Shown here: positions 26,130-35,997 of the stretch, one piece after another | Layout: each line of letters opens with the position of its first letter | How positions within the stretch are numbered: position 1 is the stretch's first letter | Assembly (NCBI GenBank): GCA_039180875.1 | Contig: JBCDCY010000002.1 | Span: 248,001 to 312,000, forward strand | Source: JBCDCY01 sp039180875 | Lineage (GTDB): Bacteria > Pseudomonadota > Alphaproteobacteria > Rhodobacterales > Rhodobacteraceae | Direction: 5' to 3' | DNA: 64,000 nt | Notes under the pieces: model-generated | Database searches by the model: none | Told to the model about the DNA's origin: nothing | The model's input: the letters and a program-made list of their open reading frames with translations, nothing else | Made by a program: the position numbers and the translations under genes

Positions 26130-26173
26130 AGGCGCCTTGGTGGAGACATGCGCCACGGCCATCGTGAGGAAAG

Positions 26174-27610
26174 ATGATCAAACTCCAGGACACCTATCCG
26201 CTCTACCTCAACAATGAGGCGGTCCAGCCGAACACCGATCTGGACGTCACCGACAAATACACGGGCGAGGTGGCCTTTCGGACCGCACTCGCCACGCCGG
26301 ACCTGATAGAGGAGGCGATTGCAGGCGCCGTCCACGCCGCAGAGCCGATGGCGCGCATGGCGAGCTTTGAGCGCCAGAATGTCCTCAACCACTGCGTCGT
26401 CCGCTTCAGAGAACGCTTTGGCGAGCTGGCCTACGCGCTGTGCGTCGAGGCGGGAAAGCCGATCAACGATGCGGAGGGCGAAGTCACCCGCCTCATCGAC
26501 ACGTTCCGCATCGCCGCGGAAGAAGCCGTGCGGAACTACGGCGAGGTCCAGCCGCTCGATATCTCGGCGCGCGCCAAGGGCTATCAAGGCATGTGGAAAC
26601 GGGTGCCGATCGGGCCCTGCAGCTTCATCTCCCCCTTCAACTTCCCCCTCAACCTGGCAGCCCACAAGATTGCCCCCGCGCTGGCCGTCGGATGCCCCTT
26701 CGTGATGAAGCCCGCCTCCAAGACGCCGCTCGGCGCGCTGATCATCGGGGAGGTGCTGTCGGAGACCGATCTGCCCAAGGGCGCCTTCTCGATCCTGCCG
26801 GCAACGCGCGATGGCGCGGATCTGTTCACGACCGACGAACGGCTCAAGCTGCTCAGCTTCACCGGATCGCCCGCGGTCGGCTGGGACCTGAAGGCCAAGG
26901 CCGGCAAGAAACCTGTCATTCTCGAGCTAGGCGGCAACGCGGCCGTCATCGTCGACCACGACGCCGACCTTGATGATGCCCTGGCACGGATCGTCTTTGG
27001 TGCGTTCTATCAGTCCGGCCAAAGCTGCATTGGCGTGCAGCGGATCATCATCCACGAGGCCATCTATGACAGGTTCCGCGACATGCTCGTGGAGCGGACG
27101 AAGGGCCTGGTGGCCGGAGACCCGAAAGACCCCAAGACGTTCATCGGCCCCATGATCTCGACCGGAGAGGCAGAGCGCCTAAAGGGATGGATTGACGACG
27201 CGGTCGCGCACGGCGCGACCCTGCTCTGCGGAGGTGGATGCCAGGGCAACATGCTCGAGGCGACGCTGCTGGAAAACGTCGACCGGGACCGGGACGCCTA
27301 CCGCGAAGAGGCCTTCGGGCCGATGGCGCTGCTCTCGAAATTCAGCGACTTCGACGCGGCCCTGGAGGAGGTGAACGACAGCAAGTTCGGCCTGCAAGCC
27401 GGCATCTTCACCCGCGACCTCTTCAAGATGTTCGATGCCTGGGACCGGCTCGATGTCGGCGGGATCGTCATCAACGACGTACCCTCCTACCGCGTCGACA
27501 ACATGCCCTATGGCGGCGTGAAGGACTCCGGCCTGGGGCGGGAGGGCATCCGCTTCGCCATGAACGACCTGAGCGAAATCCGCAATCTCGTCATCCGACG
27601 GACGCGTTGA
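26174..27610 (+). CDS. NAD(P)-dependent aldehyde dehydrogenase
   Basis: 478 residues, a standard ALDH length. Motifs are PIGPCSFISPFNFPLNLAAH, FVMKPASKTP (cofactor-binding Lys), FTGSPAVGWDLKAKAG, the general base Glu in ILELGGNAAVIV, and the nucleophile Cys in YQSGQSCIGVQRI. The C-terminal PYGGVKDSGLGREGIRFAMN is also typical. It resembles glyceraldehyde-3-phosphate/succinate-semialdehyde-type family members but the substrate is unknown. It follows the ThDP enzyme on one transcript. Confidence 0.88.
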   Translation: MIKLQDTYPLYLNNEAVQPNTDLDVTDKYTGEVAFRTALATPDLIEEAIAGAVHAAEPMARMASFERQNVLNHCVVRFRERFGELAYALCVEAGKPINDAEGEVTRLIDTFRIAAEEAVRNYGEVQPLDISARAKGYQGMWKRVPIGPCSFISPFNFPLNLAAHKIAPALAVGCPFVMKPASKTPLGALIIGEVLSETDLPKGAFSILPATRDGADLFTTDERLKLLSFTGSPAVGWDLKAKAGKKPVILELGGNAAVIVDHDADLDDALARIVFGAFYQSGQSCIGVQRIIIHEAIYDRFRDMLVERTKGLVAGDPKDPKTFIGPMISTGEAERLKGWIDDAVAHGATLLCGGGCQGNMLEATLLENVDRDRDAYREEAFGPMALLSKFSDFDAALEEVNDSKFGLQAGIFTRDLFKMFDAWDRLDVGGIVINDVPSYRVDNMPYGGVKDSGLGREGIRFAMNDLSEIRNLVIRRTR

Positions 27611-27626
27611 GCGCGGTTCCGGTTCG

Positions 27627-27674
27627 GGTGAGACACCTCACCGCCTAAGGGATCTCGAGCCCTGACGGGGGCTC
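27627..27674. terminator. Pair of hairpins between convergent aldehyde dehydrogenase and LysR genes
   Basis: GGTGAG-ACAC-CTCACC (27627-27642) and GAGCCC-TGACGG-GGGCTC (27657-27674), both 6-bp perfect stems; the second is followed by TTCAA. Together they fit terminators of the two converging genes. Confidence 0.45.
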
Positions 27675-27715
27675 TTCAACCAACCGCTTCCCGATGTGCC
27701 ATGGCGGCGCGCACC

Positions 27716-28597
27716 CTACAGCGCATTCGCCAGATGCTCGATAAGCCGCCGGACACGGTAAGGCGCACCGTCGCGCTTTGGATGGACCAGAACGATCTCC
27801 TGCGGTGGCAGTTCATATGCCTCGAGGAAAGGCAGAAGCCGGCCGGCGGCCAGCCCCTCACCCACGTAGGTATCGGCGAGCCGCGCCAGGCCGAGGCCCC
27901 TCTCGCACGCTTGGCCGAGCGCCGGCCCGTTGTTGCTGAGCCAACGGCTCTGCACTCTCACCTCGATCGGCTTGCCGTCCCGATGGAATTGCCAACGCTG
28001 ATCGGGCGCGCCGATGCAGGGCAGGTGGGTCAGGTCCTCCGGCGTCCGCGGGGCGCCATGGGTCGCCACGTAGTCGGGTGAGGCGCAGACAATCAGCCGT
28101 CGCGTATCCAGCCGCCGGATGACCAGGTCGGGATCGGGCGGCATGCCGTGCCGGATGGCCAGGTCGTAGCCCTCCCGGATCAAGTCGACGCGCCGCTCCA
28201 TAATCTGCAGCTCGATTTCCACATCGGGGAGGCGGTGCGCAAAGGCGATAAGTGCCGCGGTCACCCGACCTTCGCCGATGCGCCCGCCAGCGGTGACCCG
28301 GATCGGACCTTTCAGCTGGCCCTGGTCCTCCGCCAGCTCCGCATCCAGCCCCCTCACCTCGGCCAGGATCGCCTTCGCACGCTCGTGGTAGCGGGCGCCC
28401 ACCTCCGTCAGCGCGACGCGACGGGTGGTTCGGTTGAGCAGCGCCGCGCCCAGCCGGTTTTCCAAGTCGGATACGCGTCGGCTGACGAAGGAGACGGAAA
28501 CGCCGAGCGCTTTGGCGGCCAGCGTGAAACTGCCGAGGTCCACGACCGTGCAGAATTCGAGCAGACCGTCGAGATGCTGTCTGATTGTTGCTGTCAT
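27716..28597 (-). CDS. LysR-family transcriptional regulator
   Basis: 293 residues. The helix-turn-helix region is AAKALGVSVSFVSRRVSDLE and the effector domain includes GPIRVTAGGRIGEGRVTAAL and WLSNNGPALGQACERGLGLA. It belongs to the DhcR/PtxR-like LysR subgroup by general appearance. It is divergent from the NTF2-like and DJ-1/PfpI genes, the likely targets, and its start codon lies inside a perfect dyad. Confidence 0.88.
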   Translation of the reverse strand: MTATIRQHLDGLLEFCTVVDLGSFTLAAKALGVSVSFVSRRVSDLENRLGAALLNRTTRRVALTEVGARYHERAKAILAEVRGLDAELAEDQGQLKGPIRVTAGGRIGEGRVTAALIAFAHRLPDVEIELQIMERRVDLIREGYDLAIRHGMPPDPDLVIRRLDTRRLIVCASPDYVATHGAPRTPEDLTHLPCIGAPDQRWQFHRDGKPIEVRVQSRWLSNNGPALGQACERGLGLARLADTYVGEGLAAGRLLPFLEAYELPPQEIVLVHPKRDGAPYRVRRLIEHLANAL

Positions 28598-28609
28598 GCA
28601 AAAGCATGA
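28594..28609. promoter_or_regulatory. Perfect dyad over the lysR start codon
   Basis: TCATGC-AAAA-GCATGA, a perfect 6-bp inverted repeat in the divergent gap. Candidate autoregulatory site; it could equally be a chance match or a short hairpin in the lysR mRNA. Confidence 0.35.
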
Positions 28610-28688
28610 TCAACTTTTGTTTGCTGGATTTCAATGCTGCAACAGAAGATCCAGTCAGAACGTCATTCGCTCGTGATTGGAGGCCGCC

Positions 28689-29168
28689 ATGAAATTCGCG
28701 CCCGTCATCCTTGCCGTCCTGACGATGGCCCCGGCCGCCGCGCAGGCGGGTCCGGCCGCAGACGCCGCAAAGGCGTTCTTCGACAGCTACCGCGCCCAGG
28801 ACGTGCCGGCGATGATCGCCCTATTCGAACCCGGCGGACTGATCGAGTACGTGCCCTTCGCGCTCGAAGGCGCGGTGGAGGAGGTCGGCCCCGGCAGTTG
28901 GGGCGTGCTGATCGACGCCTTTCCGGATCTGTCCAACGACGTCCACAGCATCACCGAAGCGGCCGACGGTCGGACGGCCTTCGTCGACGTCTCGATCTCC
29001 GGCACCCAAGCGAAGGCGGCGTTCGGCGTGCCGAACCGGGGACAGGCCTACGACGTCCGCCATCTCTTCGTGGTCGAGACCGACCCGGACGGTGACATCA
29101 CCCGGGTGACGGCTTTCTGGGACAATGCCGACTGGTATCGGCAACTCGGCAAGACGACCCTCGATTGA
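28689..29168 (+). CDS. Secreted NTF2-like (SnoaL-type) protein
   Basis: 159 residues from the ATG at 28689, with GGAGG five bases upstream, which rules against the in-frame TTG at 28677. The N-terminus is a Sec signal (MKFAPVILAVLTMAPAAAQA). The remainder is a SnoaL/NTF2-like cone: AKAFFDSYRAQDVPAMIALF, GSWGVLIDAFPDLSND and VTAFWDNADWYRQLG. Members are polyketide cyclases, small isomerases or binding proteins; no catalytic residue set can be assigned. It is followed after 27 bases by the DJ-1/PfpI gene. Confidence 0.8.
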   Translation: MKFAPVILAVLTMAPAAAQAGPAADAAKAFFDSYRAQDVPAMIALFEPGGLIEYVPFALEGAVEEVGPGSWGVLIDAFPDLSNDVHSITEAADGRTAFVDVSISGTQAKAAFGVPNRGQAYDVRHLFVVETDPDGDITRVTAFWDNADWYRQLGKTTLD

Positions 29169-29195
29169 ACCCCGGTTGGAAGGGAGAGCCGAGCG

Positions 29196-29885
29196 ATGGA
29201 TACGCCGCGCATTCTGATGGTCCTGACGTCGCATGACGACCTTGGCGAGACCGGCTTGAAGACCGGCTTCTGGCTCGAGGAATTCGCCTCGCCCTACTAC
29301 GTCTGCCGCGATGTGGGGGCGGAGGTGACGCTCGCCTCGGTCAAGGGCGGCCAACCGCCGATCGACCCGAAGAGCGCACTCCCCGAATGGCAAACCGACG
29401 ACACCCGGCGCTTCGATGCGGATGCTGAAGGCAAGACGGCTCTGGCCAACACGCGCGCTATTTCGGAGTTGGGGGCGGAGCGCTACGACGCGCTCTTCTT
29501 TCCGGGCGGCCATGGGCCGATGTGGGACTATCCCGGGAATGAGACGCTCGCCCGTCTGATCGAAGCCTTCGACCGCGCCGGCAAGCCCATCGGTGCGGTC
29601 TGCCATGGCCCCGTCGCGCTGGTCGACGCCAAGGGCGAGGATGGGCGACCTCTGGTGGCGGGCAAGCGCGTCACCGCCTTCACCAATGGCGAGGAAGAGG
29701 CGGTGGAGCTGGCGGAGGTCGTACCGTTTCTCCTGGAGGACCGTCTGCGTGCGCTCGGCGCCCACGTCCAAAACGCCGCCGACTTCAGCAGCCACGTCCT
29801 GACCGACGGCAATCTGGTCACCGGCCAGAACCCGCAATCCTCCACGGCCGGCGCGAAGGCCCTCCTCGCACTGCTGCGGGATTAG
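29196..29885 (+). CDS. DJ-1/PfpI-family type 1 glutamine-amidotransferase-like protein
   Basis: 229 residues. The nucleophile elbow is GAVCHGPVALV with Cys136-His137. Other family segments are ALFFPGGHGPMWDYPGNE, with the expected Glu near the N-terminus in FWLEEFASPYY, and VTAFTNGEEEAVELAEVVPF. The arrangement matches the Hsp31/glyoxalase III-like branch, which converts methylglyoxal or acts as a chaperone. That assignment is family-level, not proven. It is in an operon with the NTF2-like gene. Confidence 0.87.
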   Translation: MDTPRILMVLTSHDDLGETGLKTGFWLEEFASPYYVCRDVGAEVTLASVKGGQPPIDPKSALPEWQTDDTRRFDADAEGKTALANTRAISELGAERYDALFFPGGHGPMWDYPGNETLARLIEAFDRAGKPIGAVCHGPVALVDAKGEDGRPLVAGKRVTAFTNGEEEAVELAEVVPFLLEDRLRALGAHVQNAADFSSHVLTDGNLVTGQNPQSSTAGAKALLALLRD

Positions 29886-29966
29886 TGCAGCCAACCCCCG
29901 GCGTTCCCCAGCGGATCGGCTCACACGTCCCGCACGCTACACAGACACTGGATTTACGTGGGCTCT

Positions 29967-30042
29967 TGGTGGGCGGTACTGGATTCGAACCAGTGACCCC
30001 AGCGATGTGAACACTGTGCTCTACCAACTGAGCTAACCGCCC
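29967..30042 (-). tRNA. tRNA-Val (anticodon CAC)
   Basis: A 76-base cloverleaf on the minus strand. The acceptor stem GGGCGGT pairs with ACCGCCC, the D-arm is GCTC-AGTTGGTA-GAGC, the anticodon loop TTCACAT (anticodon at 30007-30009) sits on a 5-bp stem with one G-U, and the T-arm is ACTGG-TTCGAAT-CCAGT. The 3' CCA is encoded. It reads the GUG codon. Confidence 0.97.
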
Positions 30043-30089
30043 GGCCAGCTGCGGTATAGGGCGATGGCGGGGCGGGGGTCAAGCGGCGG

Positions 30090-30761
30090 TTATGGCGGCG
30101 GCAGGACGGTGTCGAGCAGATCCGGCAGCGCGGCGTAGTCGGCGAGCAGGCCCTCGGGCGAGAGCTGGGCGACGGCTTCACCCTCCGGCCCGAAGGTGAC
30201 GAGGATGCAGGGGATGGTGGCCGCTTCCGCCGCTGCCCGGTCCGTCGCGGTGTCGCCGATCATCACGGCGTGTGGATGCTGACCGCCGGCCCGGGTGATG
30301 GTCTCGAGCACCGGGCGGGCGTCCGGTTTGCGCACCTCCAGACTGCCGGCGCCGATCAGGGCACCGAAATGCCTATCGAGGCCCAGGCGCGCGACCAGGG
30401 TCTCCGCCAGGTCGATCGGCTTGTTGGTGCAGATGCCGAGGCGCCAGCCGGCGGTCGCTAGCGCCTCGAGCGTCGGGATGACGCCGGGGTAGAGCTCGGT
30501 CTCACGGTCGATGTGTTCGGCATAGTGGGCGAGGAGCGCGCGGTAGTCTTCCTCATAACGCGCCGGTCCGTCCGGGACGGCGAGGCGACGATAGCCGAGT
30601 TCCAGCATCGCCCGCCCACCGCGGAAGGCGGTGGCCTTGTCAGCGTGGGGGTCGAGGGGCGCCGCCTCCCCCCGCCGCGCGAAGGCGGCATTGGCGGCGG
30701 CGATCAGATCGGCGCCGGTGTCGGCCAAGGTGCCGTCGAGATCGAAGATCGCTGTACGCAT
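30090..30761 (-). CDS. gph: Phosphoglycolate phosphatase (HAD family)
   Basis: 223 residues. HAD motif I is FDLDGTLADTGADL, motif II is the Thr of ICTNKP, the motif III Lys lies in EVRKPDARPV, and motif IV is VMIGDTATDRAAAEAA. A helical cap lies between motifs I and II. It dephosphorylates 2-phosphoglycolate or a related metabolite in the cytoplasm. It is divergent from glmU; I recall gph next to glmU-glmS in Rhodobacterales, which supports the identification. Confidence 0.87.
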   Translation of the reverse strand: MRTAIFDLDGTLADTGADLIAAANAAFARRGEAAPLDPHADKATAFRGGRAMLELGYRRLAVPDGPARYEEDYRALLAHYAEHIDRETELYPGVIPTLEALATAGWRLGICTNKPIDLAETLVARLGLDRHFGALIGAGSLEVRKPDARPVLETITRAGGQHPHAVMIGDTATDRAAAEAATIPCILVTFGPEGEAVAQLSPEGLLADYAALPDLLDTVLPPP

Positions 30762-30928
30762 CCCACCCTCCTGCCGCCGTGGCTAGTGGATTTGCCGGCG
30801 AGGGACCAGGGCGCCAGGGTTACGAATTGAAACACATCCTGAAGCGTCGGCTTGGCAGGGGTCTAGGCCGGGGCCATGGTGGCTGCTATCACCCGGCTGG
30901 GGTGATTAGCGATCGGCAGGCGTGGGAT

Positions 30929-32290
30929 ATGGGGCAGTCGGCGCTCTCCATCATCGTGCTGGCGGCAGGGGCGGGAACGCGCATGCGCTCCGCCCTGCCG
31001 AAGGTGCTGCACAGGATCGGCGGTGCGCCGATGCTGCAGCACGTGCTCGCCACCGCAGCGGCCGCCCGCCCGTCGGCCACCGTGGTCGTCACCGGTCACG
31101 GCGCGATGGAGGTGGAGGCGGCCGCGCGCCGGATCGACGCCGGGGTACAGCTCGCCCGTCAGGAGGAGCCGCGTGGCACGGCAGATGCGGTTCGGGCCGC
31201 CGCCGACGCGCTAGCCGGGGCCGCCGGCGACACCCTCGTCCTCTACGGCGATGCCCCGCTCATCCAGGCCGAGACGTTGATGGAGATGCAGGCGGCCCGC
31301 GCCGCCGGGGCCGATATCGTCGTCCTCGGCTTCGAGGCGGCCGATCCCACCGGCTACGGCCGCCTGATCCTGGGTGAGGACGGCACGCTCAGCCGGATCG
31401 TTGAGGAGCGGGAGGCCGATGCGGAGACGCGCGCTGTCCGGCTCTGCAATTCCGGGGTGCTGATCGCGGGGACCGAGACGCTCTTCGATCTGATCGCTGC
31501 CGTCCGGGACGACAACGCGAAGAAAGAGTTCTATCTCACTGATATCATTGAGATCGGGGCGTCTCACGGTCTCCGCACTCAGGTCGTGATCTGTCCGGAG
31601 GCGGAGACCCTCGGCGTCAACTCCCGGGCCGATCTGGCGGTGGCCGAGGCCGCCTTTCAGGCCCGCGTGCGGGACGCCATGCTCGCCGCCGGCGTCACCC
31701 TCACGGCGCCGGAGACGGTGTTCTTCGCCCACGACACGGCGATCGGCGAGGACGCGGTGATCGGTCCCCACGTGGTCTTCGGCCCCGGGGTGCAGGTGGC
31801 GCGGGGGGCGGAGATCCGAGCGTTCTGCCATCTGGAACACTGTGCCATCGCCGAAGGCGCCACCGTCGGCCCCTTTGCCCGGTTCCGCGGCGGCGCCGAT
31901 ATCGGGCGCGACGCGAAGATCGGCAACTTCGTGGAGATCAAAGGCTCCGACATCGGCCAAGGCGCCAAGATCGGCCATCTGAGCTATGTCGGCGATGCCA
32001 CGGTGGGGGAGGAGGCCAATATCGGCGCCGGCACCATCACCTGCAACTATGACGGCGTCTTCAAGCACCGGACGGAGATCGGCGCGCGGGCCTTCATCGG
32101 CTCGAACTCCGCCCTGGTGGCGCCTGTGCGGGTGGGGGAGGAGGCGATGACCGGCTCGGGCTCCGTCATCACCCAGGACGTGCCGGACGGCGATCTGGCC
32201 ATCGCCCGCGGACGGCAAAGCAACAAACCGGGCCTGGCGCGGCGCCTGATGGCGCGGCTGCGGGCCATGAAGCAAGGCAAAGCAGGGTAA
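30929..32290 (+). CDS. glmU: Bifunctional UDP-N-acetylglucosamine pyrophosphorylase / glucosamine-1-phosphate N-acetyltransferase
   Basis: 453 residues from the ATG at 30929; the frame extends upstream to 30779 but without GlmU-like sequence. The N-terminal uridyltransferase has LAAGAGTRMRSALPKVLHRI, QEEPRGTADAV and YGDAPLI. The C-terminal left-handed beta-helix acetyltransferase runs from about residue 250 (LGVNSRADLAVAEAAFQARV, VIGPHVVFGPGVQV) through the active-site GNFVEIKGSDIGQGAKIGHL and TITCNYDGVFKHRT. It makes UDP-GlcNAc for peptidoglycan and lipopolysaccharide and precedes glmS by six bases. Confidence 0.97.
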   Translation: MGQSALSIIVLAAGAGTRMRSALPKVLHRIGGAPMLQHVLATAAAARPSATVVVTGHGAMEVEAAARRIDAGVQLARQEEPRGTADAVRAAADALAGAAGDTLVLYGDAPLIQAETLMEMQAARAAGADIVVLGFEAADPTGYGRLILGEDGTLSRIVEEREADAETRAVRLCNSGVLIAGTETLFDLIAAVRDDNAKKEFYLTDIIEIGASHGLRTQVVICPEAETLGVNSRADLAVAEAAFQARVRDAMLAAGVTLTAPETVFFAHDTAIGEDAVIGPHVVFGPGVQVARGAEIRAFCHLEHCAIAEGATVGPFARFRGGADIGRDAKIGNFVEIKGSDIGQGAKIGHLSYVGDATVGEEANIGAGTITCNYDGVFKHRTEIGARAFIGSNSALVAPVRVGEEAMTGSGSVITQDVPDGDLAIARGRQSNKPGLARRLMARLRAMKQGKAG

Positions 32291-32296
32291 GGGCGT

Positions 32297-34120
<1,824 letters not shown>

Positions 34121-34164
34121 TGTGCGTTGCTCAATAAACCGCGGACTGACGGGGGCCAGTGACT

Positions 34165-34629
34165 ATGCGGACGACTTTTTCCCTCTTGGTAGGGGTTTCT
34201 TTTCTTGCGGCATGTGCGCGGGAGCCGGAGCCCGAGCCAGTCGTCGAACTCGTGCAGGAGGACTGTTATACGGTCGACGTCTTCTCCAGCACCAAGGTGA
34301 CGGCACCGGCGGACTCGATCTCCGAAGCCCGACGCGCCTTCGCCGGCGTGTGGGAGAACGGGGCCTGGAATGGCTCGCACTGCCACGACCTCTACGTGAT
34401 CGAGATCAACGAGGACGGCAGCGCCGTGGTGATAGACACCCATGGGCCCGGCAACGGCTCCGACGCCACCGCCTTCCGCCGCACGGCGACGTTTGATGAG
34501 GCGGATCGGCTGGTCATCGTCTCCGGCAACAGCCAGCGCGTCTATGAGCTGGTGGAGGGTGAGCTTCACGCCGTGGAGCGTGTAGGCAAGAGCCGGGAGC
34601 GGCGCGCGATCCTCACCCGGCGGACGTGA
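34165..34629 (+). CDS. Small lipoprotein of unknown function
   Basis: 154 residues with a lipoprotein leader (FSLLVGVSFLAAC, lipobox LAAC with Cys at about residue 17). The mature part begins AREPEPEPVVELVQEDC and contains GVWENGAWNGSHCHDLYVIE and a Gly/Asp-rich middle, with three cysteines in total. I recognise no family. The stop overlaps the next gene's GTG (GTGA), so the two are translated together. Confidence 0.7.
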   Translation: MRTTFSLLVGVSFLAACAREPEPEPVVELVQEDCYTVDVFSSTKVTAPADSISEARRAFAGVWENGAWNGSHCHDLYVIEINEDGSAVVIDTHGPGNGSDATAFRRTATFDEADRLVIVSGNSQRVYELVEGELHAVERVGKSRERRAILTRRT

Positions 34630-35321
34630 GGCGGATCGAGGGCGCTGAGGCGCTCTCGGCGCTGGAGCAAGCGGGATCGGCCGAGAGGGCGGCGGGAATG
34701 GCCGCCTACCACAAGGCGCCGCGGCGATATCTCGGCGTCTCGGTCCCCACCATCCAAACCCACGTTGCCGCTTGGCGTGCCGCGCTCGACGTGCCGGGCC
34801 GGGTGGCGCTGGCTGCGGCACTCTGGGACAGCGACGTGCATGAGGCGCGGGTGGCGGCGGCCAAGCTGCTCACGCAGGCCCGCATCCGCCCCGACGATGC
34901 CGTTTGGGCCGAAGTCCAGCGCTGGGTGCCGACCTTCGACGGCTGGGCGGTGGCCGATCATGCCTGCTCGACGATCGACCGACGCCTGTCTGCCGTGCCG
35001 GAGCGGCTGGACGTGGTCGAGACCTGGACACGGCATGAGAGCATGTGGGTCCGCCGCGCCGCCCTGGTGGCGACGCTCCCTTGGGCTAAGGACCGCCACC
35101 CGGGGCCAGAGGATCTGGCCCGGCGCGACCGCATTCTCGGCTGGGCCGCGCTTTATGTGCTGGACCGCGAGTGGTTCATCCAAAAGGCCATCGCCTGGTG
35201 GCTCCGCACCCTGTCGCGCCATGACCCTGGGCGGGTGGAGACGTTTCTCGCCCGCCATGGCTCTCAGATGAAGGCCTTCGCCAGGCGTGAGGCCGCCAAG
35301 TATCTCGAGACGGCGGGATAG
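34626..35321 (+). CDS. AlkD-like DNA alkylation repair protein (HEAT-like helical repeats)
   Basis: 231 residues from a GTG overlapping the previous stop. It consists of paired helices typical of the AlkD/DNA_alkylation family: YHKAPRRYLGVSVPTIQTHV, LAAALWDSDVHEARVAAAKL, WVPTFDGWAVADHACSTIDR and WVRRAALVATLPWAKD. The end WFIQKAIAWWLRTLSRHDPG, then ARREAAKYL is also characteristic. The family excises bulky or cationic alkylated bases. Fine details of the catalytic Trp/Asp set were not checked residue by residue. Confidence 0.82.
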   Translation: MRRIEGAEALSALEQAGSAERAAGMAAYHKAPRRYLGVSVPTIQTHVAAWRAALDVPGRVALAAALWDSDVHEARVAAAKLLTQARIRPDDAVWAEVQRWVPTFDGWAVADHACSTIDRRLSAVPERLDVVETWTRHESMWVRRAALVATLPWAKDRHPGPEDLARRDRILGWAALYVLDREWFIQKAIAWWLRTLSRHDPGRVETFLARHGSQMKAFARREAAKYLETAG

Positions 35322-35327
35322 GCGCGC

Positions 35328-35933
35328 CTAGGCCGCCGCCTCGCCTGACTTGGCTTTCTCCACCACCCGTGCCGGGGCGCCGACCACCGTGGCGCCGTCG
35401 GGCACGTCGTGGATCACCACGGCGTTGGCGCCGATCTTCACGTCCTTGCCGATGGTGATCGGACCGATGATCTTGGCGCCGGTGCCGATCACGGCGCGGG
35501 CTCCGATGGTCGGGCCGACGATGTTGCCTTCGGCCAGGCCGATGGTGACGAACGGCCGGATCACCGCGCCACCGCCGATCTGCACCAGCCCGTCGATCAC
35601 CACCTGGCCGTGGGGCAGGATGATGCCGGGTCCCAAGATCACCGGGGCGCCGATATGCACCTGGGCGATGGTGATGGCGATGCGCCGCAGGATCGTCGGC
35701 AGGACCGGTACGCTCCGCCGCCGCAGCCAGGTGGCCATGCGGGTCAGCACCAGCGCGAGGAACCCGTCCGCCTGCCAGATCATCGCCAGGATCAGGAGAA
35801 GGGCGGGCGAGCGGCCGTGCCAGTCCCGCCGCCCGTGGAGCGACGCCGCCACGGCCCTGGCATCCGCCGCCGCCGCGCGGGCAAAGCCCGGGTTCGCCCG
35901 GGCGCGCTGTCGCAAGAGCTCTTGCCGCGTCAT
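35328..35933 (-). CDS. Serine O-acetyltransferase-like hexapeptide transferase
   Basis: 201 residues. A helical N-terminal part (ADARAVAASLHGRRDWHGRS, LTRMATWLRRRSV) is followed by left-handed beta-helix hexapeptide repeats from about residue 90 (HIGAPVILGPGIILPHGQVV, IGTGAKIIGPITIGKDVKIG) and VPDGATVVGAPARVV. This is the CysE-like acetyltransferase arrangement. The clear serine-binding motif of housekeeping CysE is not obvious, so another acceptor is possible. It lies downstream of the TRAP permease on the same strand. Confidence 0.75.
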   Translation of the reverse strand: MTRQELLRQRARANPGFARAAAADARAVAASLHGRRDWHGRSPALLLILAMIWQADGFLALVLTRMATWLRRRSVPVLPTILRRIAITIAQVHIGAPVILGPGIILPHGQVVIDGLVQIGGGAVIRPFVTIGLAEGNIVGPTIGARAVIGTGAKIIGPITIGKDVKIGANAVVIHDVPDGATVVGAPARVVEKAKSGEAAA

Positions 35934-35997
35934 GCTGCGCCTCGCCCTGTCCTGCCGGCCGTAGGCTGCGCGGGTGCGGCCTGTCGGTCAAGCCGGC

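Noticed and set aside
29967..30042. tRNA-Val as an integration site for an island
   Set aside because: No integrase, repeat of the tRNA 3' end or atypical composition is seen nearby.
34121..34164. Possible glmS ribozyme or other RNA near glmS
   Set aside because: The short gaps around glmS cannot hold the ribozyme, which lies upstream of glmS in Gram-positive bacteria.
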